Part shown: in pieces, positions 27,218 through 35,430 of the stretch
How the letters are laid out: each line of letters starts with the position of its first letter
Numbering within the stretch: position 1 is the stretch's first letter
Assembly (NCBI RefSeq): GCF_007859935.1
Contig: NZ_SJPO01000009.1
Span: 124,001 to 188,000, forward strand
DNA from: Posidoniimonas polymericola
GTDB lineage: Bacteria > Planctomycetota > Planctomycetia > Pirellulales > Lacipirellulaceae
Direction of reading: 5' to 3'
Length of the DNA stretch: 64,000 nucleotides
Position numbers and translations under genes: made by a program
Notes under the pieces: model-generated
Told to the model about the DNA's origin: nothing
What the model saw: the letters and a program-made list of their open reading frames with translations, nothing else
Database searches by the model: none

Positions 27218-27937
27218 ATGGCCACCGACCCCTTCCCCAAACCGACCCACCCGCTGGTGGTTTCGTACATCGCGATCCGCCGGGCGATCGGCGTCAGCGG
27301 CTTGGTGCTGCCGGTCGCGCTCGGGCTGGGGGGCCTGCTGCTGTTCGACGTCCCCATCCAGGACAACCTCAGCAGCTACTACCACACCCCGCTCCGCAAC
27401 CTGTTTGTCGGCGTGCTGTGCGCGATCGGCGTGTTCCTGTACTGCTACCAGGGGCACGACTGGGTCGAGGACTGGACCGCCAACCTTGGCTCGGCGTCGG
27501 CGCTCGGCGTGGCGTTCCTGCCGCTCGACCCCAACAGCGACCCGCTCTACCAGCAGTCGCTGGTCGGCTACCTGCACAGCCTGTGCGGCGGCGTGTTCTT
27601 CTCGACGCTCGCCTTCTACTCGCTGTTCCACTTCCCAACCGGCAAGCTCGCCAACGACGAGCGCGAGCCCCACGAGCGGACCCGCGACCTGGCGTACCGC
27701 GCCAGCGGCGTGGTGATCCTGCTCTCGATGCTGGCGATGGGCGGCTACCTGTTCCTATTGCGCGGCGAGTGGCGCGAGCTGGCCGACCGCTACAACGCCC
27801 TGTTCTGGCTCGAGTCGATCGCCGCCTGGGCGTTCGCCGCCGCCTGGCTGACCAAGGGGCGGGTCATCATTGCCGACTTCGCGATCGAGGTGATGGCGGA
27901 AACCCAGAAGCGGCTAAACCTGGGGGAGGGCGACTGA
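27218..27937 (+). CDS. Multi-pass membrane protein of unknown function
   Basis: 239 residues from ATG 27218. About six membrane helices are seen (about 25-45, 60-80, 88-108, 120-140, 165-185, 198-218). Conserved-looking polar spots are DNLSSYYHTPLRNLFVG (about 48-64) and YQGHDWVEDWTANLG, which could face a cavity. The layout recalls small DUF998-type membrane proteins, but I cannot confirm this. It is preceded by the clpP2 hairpin and followed 53 nt later by another membrane protein gene, so the two may be cotranscribed. Confidence 0.75.
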   Translation: MATDPFPKPTHPLVVSYIAIRRAIGVSGLVLPVALGLGGLLLFDVPIQDNLSSYYHTPLRNLFVGVLCAIGVFLYCYQGHDWVEDWTANLGSASALGVAFLPLDPNSDPLYQQSLVGYLHSLCGGVFFSTLAFYSLFHFPTGKLANDEREPHERTRDLAYRASGVVILLSMLAMGGYLFLLRGEWRELADRYNALFWLESIAAWAFAAAWLTKGRVIIADFAIEVMAETQKRLNLGEGD

Positions 27938-27989
27938 GCGGCCGCGCCGGCATCGAACGTGATCGGCCCCAGCCGAACGACTACAAGCC

Positions 27990-28724
27990 ATGGCTCCCTC
28001 CCATCAAGCGGACAACGCCGCGGAACGCCGCTTCCCGATTCGGATCAGTCACCTGCTGCTCCTGAGCGTGTGCTGCGCAGCGGTTGCCGCGGTTCAGAAC
28101 CTGGCCACCGAGTGGAGCGCCATCCCGGCCGATCAGCGTTGGCTGGTGCAGCTCAATCACCTGTTCCGCACGCTGGGGTTTGGCGCGGCCCTGGCGGGCG
28201 CGGCGGCGGCGGTGTCCTACTGGCGGAGCAGGGCATCCGGCTACCGCGCGTCGCCGGGCGCCTGGCTGCTGCTGTGGATTGCCTCCCTCGCACTCGTGCT
28301 GGGCGCCACCGATATTGCGGCGGCCGTGCTGGCCGGCGACACGCACCCCTTCTTCGTGTACCAATACCAGCTGGGCGCGCTCCACACCGCCGCCGCCGTG
28401 GCGTGCGTTGTCTTCGGCGTGCTGCTCCCTGCGCGGCTCGATTGGAAGCTGCTGCTTTTCCTCCCCGCGATCCCACTGCTGGTCGCGGCGGGCGTCAACT
28501 TCTGGGCGGCGCGTCACGCGTGGGCCAACTACGCTGTTCTCGATCTGCTGATGATCGCGACCTACCTCGTCGAGGTCCTGCTGCTCGGGTACGCCTGCGT
28601 GCGTGACCAACGCGAGGGCGTCCGGCGTGACTGGCTGCACTGGCTGGGCGTCGTGCTGTTCTGCGGCATCGCGGCGCACGACCTGGCGATCGCCTTGCTA
28701 CAGTTGTTAGGAGTTCTCAACTAG
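27990..28724 (+). CDS. Multi-pass membrane protein of unknown function
   Basis: 244 residues with seven to eight hydrophobic helices, from HLLLLSVCCAAVAAVQNLA (about 21-39) to HWLGVVLFCGIAAHDLAIALL near the end. No catalytic motif is visible. The first helix, a Cys-containing segment, is preceded by a basic N-terminal tail. It follows another membrane protein gene at 53 nt. Function unknown; family not recognised. Confidence 0.7.
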   Translation: MAPSHQADNAAERRFPIRISHLLLLSVCCAAVAAVQNLATEWSAIPADQRWLVQLNHLFRTLGFGAALAGAAAAVSYWRSRASGYRASPGAWLLLWIASLALVLGATDIAAAVLAGDTHPFFVYQYQLGALHTAAAVACVVFGVLLPARLDWKLLLFLPAIPLLVAAGVNFWAARHAWANYAVLDLLMIATYLVEVLLLGYACVRDQREGVRRDWLHWLGVVLFCGIAAHDLAIALLQLLGVLN

Positions 28725-28873
28725 CTGTGGCGGCAGGCGTCCCACGCCGGGGTGCAACCCGAGCCCTCGCGGCCGGCGCCCACATCGCCGCGGAGGTGAT
28801 GGCGTTTGTGCCGCAGAAGCGTAGACTGGGGGCAAGCGAGTAGCCACGGTCTTCCCTCTGACGGCCATCAGAA

Positions 28874-29860
28874 ATGCGTATCCCTCGCTATTGGGCAGAA
28901 TCACGCCGCCAGCGGCGACAGGCGGGGCGGCAGGTCACCGTGCGGCGGTTCGGCTGGTCCGACGAGGGCGTCGAGGGCGCCCAGCGGCACGCGGACCAAC
29001 GGGCCGAGGTAGCGCTCGACCAGGCCTGGCAGGGCCGCGACGTGCTACGCCGCGAGCCGAAGGTCGCCTACAACGGCGCCGAGGGCGTGCCGATCCGCGA
29101 AGAGATTGTCGCCGAGCACGGCTCGACCATCATCACCCGCAACTCGTACGGCGCGCTCTGCCTGAACACGCCCGACGTGCTGTTCGCGGACATCGACTTC
29201 CCTACCGGAACGCTAGGCTGCCGGGCAGTCGCCTTGATCGCGCTGGCGGCTGCCGCCGTGCTAATCGGCGCCGCTGCCGCCGACGGCACGACAACCGTTG
29301 TTGCGGCGGTGCTGCTGACGCCGTTCGTGGTGGGGGTGACGCTGTGGCTCGCCAGCCTGCTGGTGCGACTCACGCGTCGGGTGCGAGGCGGGCAGCCCGC
29401 GATTGCGCTCCGCCGGATCCAGGCGTACGCCGAAAGCCGCCGCGACTGGCAGCTCCGCGTCTACCGCACGCCGGCCGGGCTGCGGGTGCTGGCGATGCAC
29501 CAGCTGTTTGACCCTACCGATGAGGCCACCCACCAGCTGTTCGCGTCGCTGGGCGTCGACCCCGTGTACGCGTTAATGTGCCGCCGCCAGGCGTGCTTCC
29601 GGGCCAGGGTGACCCCGAAGCCGTGGCGGATTGGGTGGGGTGAGTACATTAAGCCCAGGCGCGGCGTGTGGCCAATCGCCGAGGAACGCCTGCCTGCCCG
29701 CCGTGCATGGGTCGCTGAGTACGAACAGGCGGCTCGAAACCACGCCGCGTGCGAGTACGTAACGAGCTTCGGAACGGGCCGCACGCATGAGAAGGCTCGC
29801 GCCGTGCAAAAGCTGCACGACGAGCTTTGCCGCGCGACTTCGGGACTGCCAACCGCGTAG
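28874..29860 (+). CDS. Conserved membrane-associated protein of unknown function
   Basis: 328 residues. The N-terminal soluble part begins MRIPRYWAESRRQRRQAGRQVTVRRFGWSDE in outline (Arg-rich), followed by two close membrane helices (about 116-134 and 138-160). A C-terminal soluble domain of about 150 residues contains WQLRVYRTPAGLRVLAMH, CRRQACFRARVTPKPWRIG and YVTSFGTGRTHEKARAVQ. These motifs are internally well formed and appear typical of a conserved family, but I cannot name it or its activity. The gene is single, convergent with a redoxin gene. Confidence 0.75.
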   Translation: MRIPRYWAESRRQRRQAGRQVTVRRFGWSDEGVEGAQRHADQRAEVALDQAWQGRDVLRREPKVAYNGAEGVPIREEIVAEHGSTIITRNSYGALCLNTPDVLFADIDFPTGTLGCRAVALIALAAAAVLIGAAAADGTTTVVAAVLLTPFVVGVTLWLASLLVRLTRRVRGGQPAIALRRIQAYAESRRDWQLRVYRTPAGLRVLAMHQLFDPTDEATHQLFASLGVDPVYALMCRRQACFRARVTPKPWRIGWGEYIKPRRGVWPIAEERLPARRAWVAEYEQAARNHAACEYVTSFGTGRTHEKARAVQKLHDELCRATSGLPTA

Positions 29861-29874
29861 GAGCGCGGCGCCAA

Positions 29875-29902
29875 CAAAAAAACCCGCGGCTGCCGCCGCG
29901 GG
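29875..29902 (-). terminator. Rho-independent terminator of the redoxin gene
   Basis: Stem CCCGCGG / CCGCGGG (29883-29902). On the minus strand it is followed by TTTTTTTG, so it serves the leftward gene. Confidence 0.8.
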
Positions 29903-29929
29903 CTGCTTAGCACGATAGAGAAGGGCCGG

Positions 29930-30478
29930 CTACTTGCCAACCACACTCGCCAGCGTCTGCTTCAGCTCGCGCCGGGTCGAGCGGCTGTACTCGATGTCGA
30001 ACCAGACTATCTTGCCCGCGGCGTCCAGCACGTAGACGCGCGGCAGCCGGCCGCTGCCGACCTTGGCGAACTGCTCGCCGCTGGGGTCGGTCGCGACAGT
30101 GAGCGGCGAGCCCTGCGGGACCTTGGCCGGGCTGCCCGCAACTTTCACCAGCACCACGGCGACGCCCTTCTCACCATACGGCTCGAGCACGTCGCCCGGC
30201 AGGTCGGCGATCAGCTGGGGGTTCATCCAGTGCTCCTGCCCAACAAACGCCACGACCGTAGCGGTCTTGCCACGGAGGTCGGCCAGGGACTGGTCGCCAC
30301 CGTCGGCGGACAGCGTCAGCTCTGGCATCGCGTCGCCGATGCCGACCTGACACATCGCCCGGTGCTGGGTCGAGAGCAGCACCGGCGGGACCTCGGCCGC
30401 GGCGGGCAGGGCGAACGTGGCGGCCAGCAGCGTGGCCAGGCACGCGGTAGTCATGGGGGCAGTCATTAGCTTCGTCAT
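29930..30478 (-). CDS. Exported thioredoxin-fold (redoxin-like) protein without a redox motif
   Basis: 182 residues from ATG 30478; a longer frame to 30538 lacks signal-peptide logic. The signal peptide (LATLLAATFALPAAAE) is followed by GDAMPELTLSADGGDQSLADLRGKTATVVAFV in outline, the AhpC/TSA redoxin pattern. Where peroxiredoxins have the peroxidatic Cys and thioredoxins CxxC, this protein reads GQEHWMNPQL. The only Cys in the mature part is in AMCQVG. The C-terminus keeps the fold (RLPRVYVLDAAGKIVWFDIEY). It is thus probably a non-catalytic binding or regulatory protein in the periplasm. A terminator follows it. Confidence 0.75.
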   Translation of the reverse strand: MTKLMTAPMTTACLATLLAATFALPAAAEVPPVLLSTQHRAMCQVGIGDAMPELTLSADGGDQSLADLRGKTATVVAFVGQEHWMNPQLIADLPGDVLEPYGEKGVAVVLVKVAGSPAKVPQGSPLTVATDPSGEQFAKVGSGRLPRVYVLDAAGKIVWFDIEYSRSTRRELKQTLASVVGK

Positions 30479-30559
30479 AGGGCTTATTGTCGGAATCTCC
30501 CGAACAAGCGTCAACGGCCATTGGGAGAGAGGGATCAAAGGGGGAGCGCTGCCCTAGGG

Positions 30560-30622
30560 TAGCCCACCCCGCAAGGGGTGGGACCGAACCCGCAAGAAGT
30601 CCCAGCCCCTGCGGGGTGGGCG
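30560..30622. repeat. Paired AGCCCACCCCGC hairpin repeat
   Basis: TAGCCCACCCCGCAAGGGGTGGGACC at 30560-30585 in outline (self-complementary CCACCCC / GGGGTGG) is followed by an inverted copy at 30601-30622, so the whole can fold as one larger hairpin. Related copies lie at 33275-33303 and 33692-33718. Confidence 0.7.
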
Positions 30623-30664
30623 GTTTGGGGCAAAGTCCCCCCAGGGTTCTGCGCATGCGGTTTT

Positions 30665-30692
30665 TTGACAGCCCGGGGATAAAGGGTACGAT
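30665..30692 (+). promoter_or_regulatory. Promoter of the NfeD-flotillin operon
   Basis: Consensus -35 TTGACA (30665-30670), a 16-bp spacer and -10 TACGAT (30687-30692). The leader would be about 155 nt. Confidence 0.65.
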
Positions 30693-30854
30693 TCAGCGAG
30701 ATCCTCGGGGCGGGCCGCCGCCCGGGGGAAGAATCTCATCAAGATCCCTCCCCCACTGGCGAATACACCGCTGACGATCTCCCCGTAGCGAAGATGACGG
30801 GCGATTCCCCTTTCCCCAATCGGCGCCGGCCCTGATGCCGGCGGAGTGTTCGCC

Positions 30855-31529
30855 ATGTTGGACTTAGTTTTCATGTTCTGCGCCGGCGTCGGCGGGGTGA
30901 TCATGGTCATCCAGTTCGCCCTGATGCTGCTCGGCGTTGGCGACGATCTTGACGGCGGCAACCTCGACGCCGATTTCGACGGTGGGATCGACGGGGACTT
31001 CGACGCCGACGTTGACATCGACGCCGACCACCCGAACACCGTCTCGGACGCGGCCGACGCCGACTTCGACCACCCGGACAGCGTCTGGGTCTTCCAGGTG
31101 CTTTCGGTCCGCGGCATCATCGCCGCGATCACGTTCTTTGGCCTGGGCGGCTGGTGGGCCCGCGCCGGCGACATGGCGCCGACTTCGGCGGTCGCGCTCG
31201 GGGCCGTGCTCGGCCTGTTTGCCCTGTACGCGATGTACTGGGCCATGAAGCAGCTCTACAAACTCCGCGCCAGCGGCACGGTGAACATCGCCAACGCCCG
31301 CGGGCGCGAGGCGACCATCTACGTGCCGGTGCCCGCCGCCGGCGACGGCCGGGGCAAGGTCCACCTGATGCTGCAGGGACGCACCATGGAGTACGAGGCG
31401 GTCACCGACGAGCCCGAGCGGCTGGCGACCGGCGAGCCGGTCGTCGTGACCGACGTCCTCGGCGGCGACCTGGTGCAGGTCGCCCGCGCCCACAAGACAG
31501 CCAGCCAAACCACTCAGGCGAGCGCCTGA
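30855..31529 (+). CDS. NfeD-like membrane protein, flotillin partner
   Basis: 224 residues from ATG 30855, with GGAG 8 nt upstream; an in-frame GTG three codons earlier is less likely. One N-terminal helix (about 2-27) is followed by an unusual Asp-rich stretch (about 30-75) with repeated D-x-D words such as DGDFDADVDIDADH. Two more helices (about 85-105, 112-130) lead to a C-terminal OB-fold (about 140-215), which includes GREATIYVPVPAAGDGRGKV. NfeD-type proteins are encoded next to flotillins and help organise membrane microdomains, as YuaF does with FloT in Bacillus. The flotillin gene follows after 52 nt. Confidence 0.85.
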   Translation: MLDLVFMFCAGVGGVIMVIQFALMLLGVGDDLDGGNLDADFDGGIDGDFDADVDIDADHPNTVSDAADADFDHPDSVWVFQVLSVRGIIAAITFFGLGGWWARAGDMAPTSAVALGAVLGLFALYAMYWAMKQLYKLRASGTVNIANARGREATIYVPVPAAGDGRGKVHLMLQGRTMEYEAVTDEPERLATGEPVVVTDVLGGDLVQVARAHKTASQTTQASA

Positions 31530-31581
31530 CTGACACACCGACCGGCCGCTCCGCGGCCGGCTTATTGCAGGGGGAAATCGA

Positions 31582-33255
31582 ATGAACGCTGCCGTGCACA
31601 CACCCGTCCCGCTTCCGCTCGCGGAGCTCGGCGACACACAGAGCATCATCCTGATCGCGGCCATCGCGATCGCCGCGATGCTGTTCTTCGGCATGCTGAT
31701 GCTGCTGGTCAAGAACTACAAACGCTGCTCCAGCAACCAGGTGCTGGTCATCTTCGGCAAGACCGGCAAGGGCCAGGCGGCCAAGACCGTGCACGGCGGC
31801 GCCGCGTTCATCTGGCCGCTTATCCAGGACTACCGATACCTGAGCCTCGACCCGATCCAGATCGAGATCCCGCTACGCGGCGCGCTCTCGATCGAGAACA
31901 TCCGCGTCAACGTGCCGAGCGTGTTCACCGTGGCGGTCGGCACCACGCCCGACGTGATGACCAACGCCGCGATCCGCCTGCTGGAGCTCTCGACCAACGA
32001 GGTCCGCAAGCAGGCGGAGGAGATCATCTTTGGCCAGCTCCGCCAGGTGGTCGCCTCGATGGGCATCGAGGACATCAACCGCGACCGCGACGCGTTCCTC
32101 TCGCACATCCAGAACTCGGTCGAGCCGGAACTGAAGAAGATCGGCCTGGTGCTGATCAACGTCAACATCACCGACATCACCGACGAGTCCGGCTACATCG
32201 ACGCGATTGGTCGCAAGGCGGCGGCCGAGGCGATCCAGTCCGCCCGCGCCGACGTGGCCGACGAAGAGAAACGCGGCGAGATCCGCGTCGCCGACGCCGA
32301 GCGTGAGCGGGTCGTCAGCGTGGCGAACGCCACCAAGCTCCGCGAGATCGGCACCCGCGAGGCCGAGCGCGAGCAGGCGGTCAGCATCGCCAACCTGCAG
32401 AAGGAGCAGACGGTCGGCGAGCGCGCGGCCGAGTTCCAACGCGAGATGCAGGTCAAGGACGCCGAGCGTGAGAAGCGGATCGCGGTCGCCAAGGCCAACG
32501 CCTCGGCGGTCGACGGCGAGAACATCAGTGAGGCCGCCATCGCCCAGAGCCAGGCGACCCTCTTGGTCGAGCGGGCCGAGGCCTACGAGCGGGGCGAGTC
32601 CCGCAAGCGTGAGGCCGAGGCCGCCGTCATCGAGATCCAGAACCGCGCCATGGCCAAGGCCGCCCTGGCCGACGCCGAGCGCGTCGAGGCCGAGAAGCGT
32701 GCCGAGCTCGAGGCGCCCGCCAAGGCCGAGAAGGCGCGGATCCTGGTCGAGGCCGAGGCCGAGGCCGGCAAGCGCCGCCTGGAAGCCGAGGGCGAAGCGT
32801 CCGCCATCTTTGCCCGCCTGGAAGCCCAGGCCCGCGGCGAGTACGAGATCCTGGCCAAGAAGGGCGAGGGCCTGAAACAGATTGTCGCCGCGTGCGGCGG
32901 CGCCCGCGAGGCGTTCCAGCTGATGATGCTCGAGCACCTCGACAACCTGGCCGAGAGCTCGGCCAAGGCGATCAGCAACATTAAGTTCGACAAGGTCGTG
33001 GTGTGGGAGAACGGCGGCGGCAAGGGTGGCCGCACCAACACGGCCGACTTCCTGCACGGCATGGCCGGCACCCTGCCGCCGATGATGAGCGTGCTGAAGG
33101 ACATCGGCGGCGTCGAAATCCCCGAGAGCCTGGCCAAGCTGGCCGGCACCGAAGAGGGCGAACGCGAAGAGGCCGCCAAGACCCGCGCCGCCGGCAACGG
33201 CGTCGCCAAGGCAGCCGCCAAGAGCGACGACGATGACCTGCCGTCCCGCGGCTAG
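31582..33255 (+). CDS. Flotillin family membrane scaffold
   Basis: 557 residues. An N-terminal membrane helix (about 21-43) is followed by an SPFH/PHB domain (about 45-230), with YRYLSLDPIQIEIP and SVFTVAVGTTPDVMTNAAIR. A long Ala/Glu-rich coiled coil (about 230-430) follows, rich in AEAE-type heptads (ERAEAYERGESRKREAEAAV). The C-terminus has the flotillin oligomerisation region, then a variable tail. This is the YuaG/FloT type. It should form membrane microdomains together with the NfeD-like protein just upstream. GGGGGAAAT before the ATG at 31582 provides the ribosome-binding site. Confidence 0.93.
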   Translation: MNAAVHTPVPLPLAELGDTQSIILIAAIAIAAMLFFGMLMLLVKNYKRCSSNQVLVIFGKTGKGQAAKTVHGGAAFIWPLIQDYRYLSLDPIQIEIPLRGALSIENIRVNVPSVFTVAVGTTPDVMTNAAIRLLELSTNEVRKQAEEIIFGQLRQVVASMGIEDINRDRDAFLSHIQNSVEPELKKIGLVLINVNITDITDESGYIDAIGRKAAAEAIQSARADVADEEKRGEIRVADAERERVVSVANATKLREIGTREAEREQAVSIANLQKEQTVGERAAEFQREMQVKDAEREKRIAVAKANASAVDGENISEAAIAQSQATLLVERAEAYERGESRKREAEAAVIEIQNRAMAKAALADAERVEAEKRAELEAPAKAEKARILVEAEAEAGKRRLEAEGEASAIFARLEAQARGEYEILAKKGEGLKQIVAACGGAREAFQLMMLEHLDNLAESSAKAISNIKFDKVVVWENGGGKGGRTNTADFLHGMAGTLPPMMSVLKDIGGVEIPESLAKLAGTEEGEREEAAKTRAAGNGVAKAAAKSDDDDLPSRG

Positions 33256-33274
33256 CCCATCAATCCACGCTGGA

Positions 33275-33303
33275 GCAGCCCACCCCGCCAGGGGTGGGAC
33301 TGC
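33275..33303 (+). repeat. AGCCCACCCCGC hairpin repeat, single copy
   Basis: GCAGCCCACCCCGCC-AGGGGTGGGACTGC. It lies 20 nt after the flotillin stop and could act as a terminator, though no T-tract follows. An inverted copy lies at 33692-33718. Confidence 0.65.
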
Positions 33304-33402
33304 ACGGCGATGGATTGGGTACACTGATAAGCACAAATGGCCGCCGATGAAGGATTCATTGGCGGCCATTGGCTTTTCTAAAATCGGCGGCAGGCACGAT
33401 CG

Positions 33403-33648
33403 ATGGATATTACCAACCTCGCCGGCTTCCTACTAGTTGTCGGCATGATGGCAGGCGGGATTGTCGCCGCCGGGCGCGGCGTTCTCAGGCTGCTCCGCGA
33501 GGGCCACACCTACGACAGCACCAGCAGCCCTGTCCCCTACGACGAGGCGCCCCACCTCTACTGGCTGCACTTCGCCGGGTTTGTGGGGCTCGGGCTGTTC
33601 TGCTTGTGCTTCGGCGTCTTTGTGGGGTACGGCCTGCTTTCGTGGTGA
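33403..33648 (+). CDS. Small two-helix membrane protein
   Basis: 81 residues from ATG 33403. Two hydrophobic helices are visible (about 5-27 and 55-79). The loop between them, LLREGHTYDSTSSPVPYDEA, is polar. No family is recognised. The gene stands alone between two inverted copies of the same hairpin repeat, which sit 100 nt before and 44 nt after it. Confidence 0.55.
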   Translation: MDITNLAGFLLVVGMMAGGIVAAGRGVLRLLREGHTYDSTSSPVPYDEAPHLYWLHFAGFVGLGLFCLCFGVFVGYGLLSW

Positions 33649-33691
33649 TCTCACTCAGGGGGTCGCCAGGCTAGTGCGAAGCACCGGCGGC

Positions 33692-33718
33692 GGTCCCACC
33701 CCTGGCGGGGTAGGCTGC
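33692..33718 (-). repeat. AGCCCACCCCGC hairpin repeat, inverted copy
   Basis: GGTCCCACCCCTGG-CGGGGTAGGCTGC, the reverse complement (with one change) of the copy at 33275-33303. The two flank the small membrane protein gene. Confidence 0.65.
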
Positions 33719-33853
33719 GAATGGTCCTCGGTTTGCACCTGGGTTGGTAGTTGGCACGGCCGCCCGCGACTACCCACGCGGCCGCGGCTGTCTAAACTAA
33801 AGGTCTGACGGGACGCCGCCGCGGCGTTCGGCCGCCCCCGCTTTCGAGGCCCG

Positions 33854-35185
33854 ATGAACGCTTACCTGCTGAACCTCTGGGACAAGGCCCGCAACAGCTA
33901 TTGGTTGGTGCCGGGCCTAATCGCCCTTGGCTCGCTGTGCCTGTCCTACCTGATGCCGCTCGTCGACAGCGCGGTCGGTGAAGCCAACATCGAACTCCCG
34001 GAGTGGGTCCGCACCACAACGGACACCGCCCGAGCGACCCTCTCCGCGATGGGGGGCGCCATGATCACGGTGACCGGCACCGTGTTCTCCATCACGATCG
34101 TGACACTTTCGCTTACCTCCCAGCAGTTTGGGCCGCGGCTGCTGCGCCGCTTCATGCACGATCTCCCTACGCAAATTACGCTAGGCGTGTTCCTCTCGAC
34201 CAGCCTCTACTGCCTGCTGCTCCTGCGCGTCGTCGAAAGCCGCGAGGACGGGCTCGTCGCGCCCCACATTTCGATCTCCGTTGCGGTGGCGTTCACCGTC
34301 CTCAGCATGATGATGCTGATCGTCTACATCCACCATGTCGCGGTGCTGATCCAGGCGCCGAACGTCGTGGCCTCCGTCGCGCGGGACCTCGACTCGGCGA
34401 TCGACCGGATGTTCCCCGAGCGGCTGGGCGAAGAAGAAGACCCGCCCAACCACGGCGACGAGTCCCCGCCCGAGAGCGAGGGGATCGTGCTCTTCTCCCA
34501 CCAAGAGGGCTACATGCAAGCACTCGCCGCCGAAGACCTGATGAGCTGGGCCCGCGCCGAGGACCTGATCGTCCGCCTGCAGGAGCGGCCCGGCAGCTTC
34601 GTCGTGCGCGACGCGCCAGTCGCCGAGGTCTGGCGCCGCGGCCTCTCGGACCAATCACGCGACGACCTCGAGCAGCACTTCAACAGCCTGTTCATTGTCG
34701 GCGAACGCCGCACCCCACGGCAGGACGTCGAGTGCGCGGTAGACGAGCTGGCCGAGGTCGCCGTGCGGGCGTTGTCGCCCGGCGTCAACGACCCGTTCAC
34801 CGCCGCCACCTGCGTCGACCGCCTGGGCGCCTCGCTGGCGCGGTTCGCCGAACGCCGCGTGCCGGACGCCTACCGCTACGACGACGACGGAGTGCTCCGC
34901 GTCATCACCCGGCCGATCGACCTGGGCAACATGCTCGAGGCCGCCTTCAACCAGATCCGCCAGTACAGCCGGGACAGCGTCGCGGTGACGATCCGCCTGC
35001 TCGAGTCGCTCGAGATCGTCGCCTCTCGGGCCTCAACGCCCGACGACACCGCGGCGGTCCGGGCCCACGCCGAAATGATCGTCCGCGGCTCCGAGTCGCT
35101 CCCCGAAGAGTTCGACAAGCGGGGCATCCGCGAGCGGTACGAACGCGTGCTAAAGGCGATGCAGACTCATCAAAACGCCACCTAA
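33854..35185 (+). CDS. DUF2254 membrane protein
   Basis: 443 residues. The N-terminal half has four membrane helices (about 17-38, 70-92, 113-131, 143-170) with the family signature TGTVFSITIVTLSLTSQQFG (about 78-97), the clearest mark of DUF2254 (COG4325). The C-terminal half is soluble and includes LSPGVNDPFTAATCVDRLG (about 310-328), also typical. The family is widespread and uncharacterised; the domain layout suggests a membrane-anchored sensor or channel-like protein, but this is not established. It is not linked to an operon. Confidence 0.88.
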   Translation: MNAYLLNLWDKARNSYWLVPGLIALGSLCLSYLMPLVDSAVGEANIELPEWVRTTTDTARATLSAMGGAMITVTGTVFSITIVTLSLTSQQFGPRLLRRFMHDLPTQITLGVFLSTSLYCLLLLRVVESREDGLVAPHISISVAVAFTVLSMMMLIVYIHHVAVLIQAPNVVASVARDLDSAIDRMFPERLGEEEDPPNHGDESPPESEGIVLFSHQEGYMQALAAEDLMSWARAEDLIVRLQERPGSFVVRDAPVAEVWRRGLSDQSRDDLEQHFNSLFIVGERRTPRQDVECAVDELAEVAVRALSPGVNDPFTAATCVDRLGASLARFAERRVPDAYRYDDDGVLRVITRPIDLGNMLEAAFNQIRQYSRDSVAVTIRLLESLEIVASRASTPDDTAAVRAHAEMIVRGSESLPEEFDKRGIRERYERVLKAMQTHQNAT

Positions 35186-35292
35186 ATGCGCCTGGCCGCA
35201 AACTTCTTCGCTAGGAATCCCTCAATTTCTAGGCGTTTCGCAGCCCCTCAGCCTCAATCGCTAAATTCCCCCTATTTCTCGCCATCGTTGAA

Positions 35293-35321
35293 TTGACTGC
35301 GGCAAGTCGCGTCACTATACT
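35293..35321 (+). promoter_or_regulatory. Promoter of the PEV-CTERM protein gene
   Basis: -35 TTGACT (35293-35298), a 17-bp spacer and -10 TATACT (35316-35321). The leader is about 100 nt. This is one of the best promoter matches in the window. Confidence 0.7.
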
Positions 35322-35430
35322 GCGTGGCAGTGCGGGAAACTGTGGATCCCCCGTACGAAGGCAGTCGGCACCAGCCGCTTGCTGCACCGACCGTCAACAG
35401 GCGCACCCAGAAATTCGGACCAAACTACCA

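Larger units (their letters stand above)
30479..30854. other. Divergent intergenic region with hairpin repeats and a promoter
   Basis: About 375 bp between the leftward redoxin gene and the NfeD-like gene. It holds a paired hairpin repeat at 30560-30622 and a good plus-strand promoter at 30665-30692. No gene is seen. Confidence 0.5.

Noticed and set aside
31873-33369. 498-codon open frame antisense to the flotillin gene
   Set aside because: Glycine/leucine-rich mirror of the Ala/Glu coiled coil; no independent evidence of coding.
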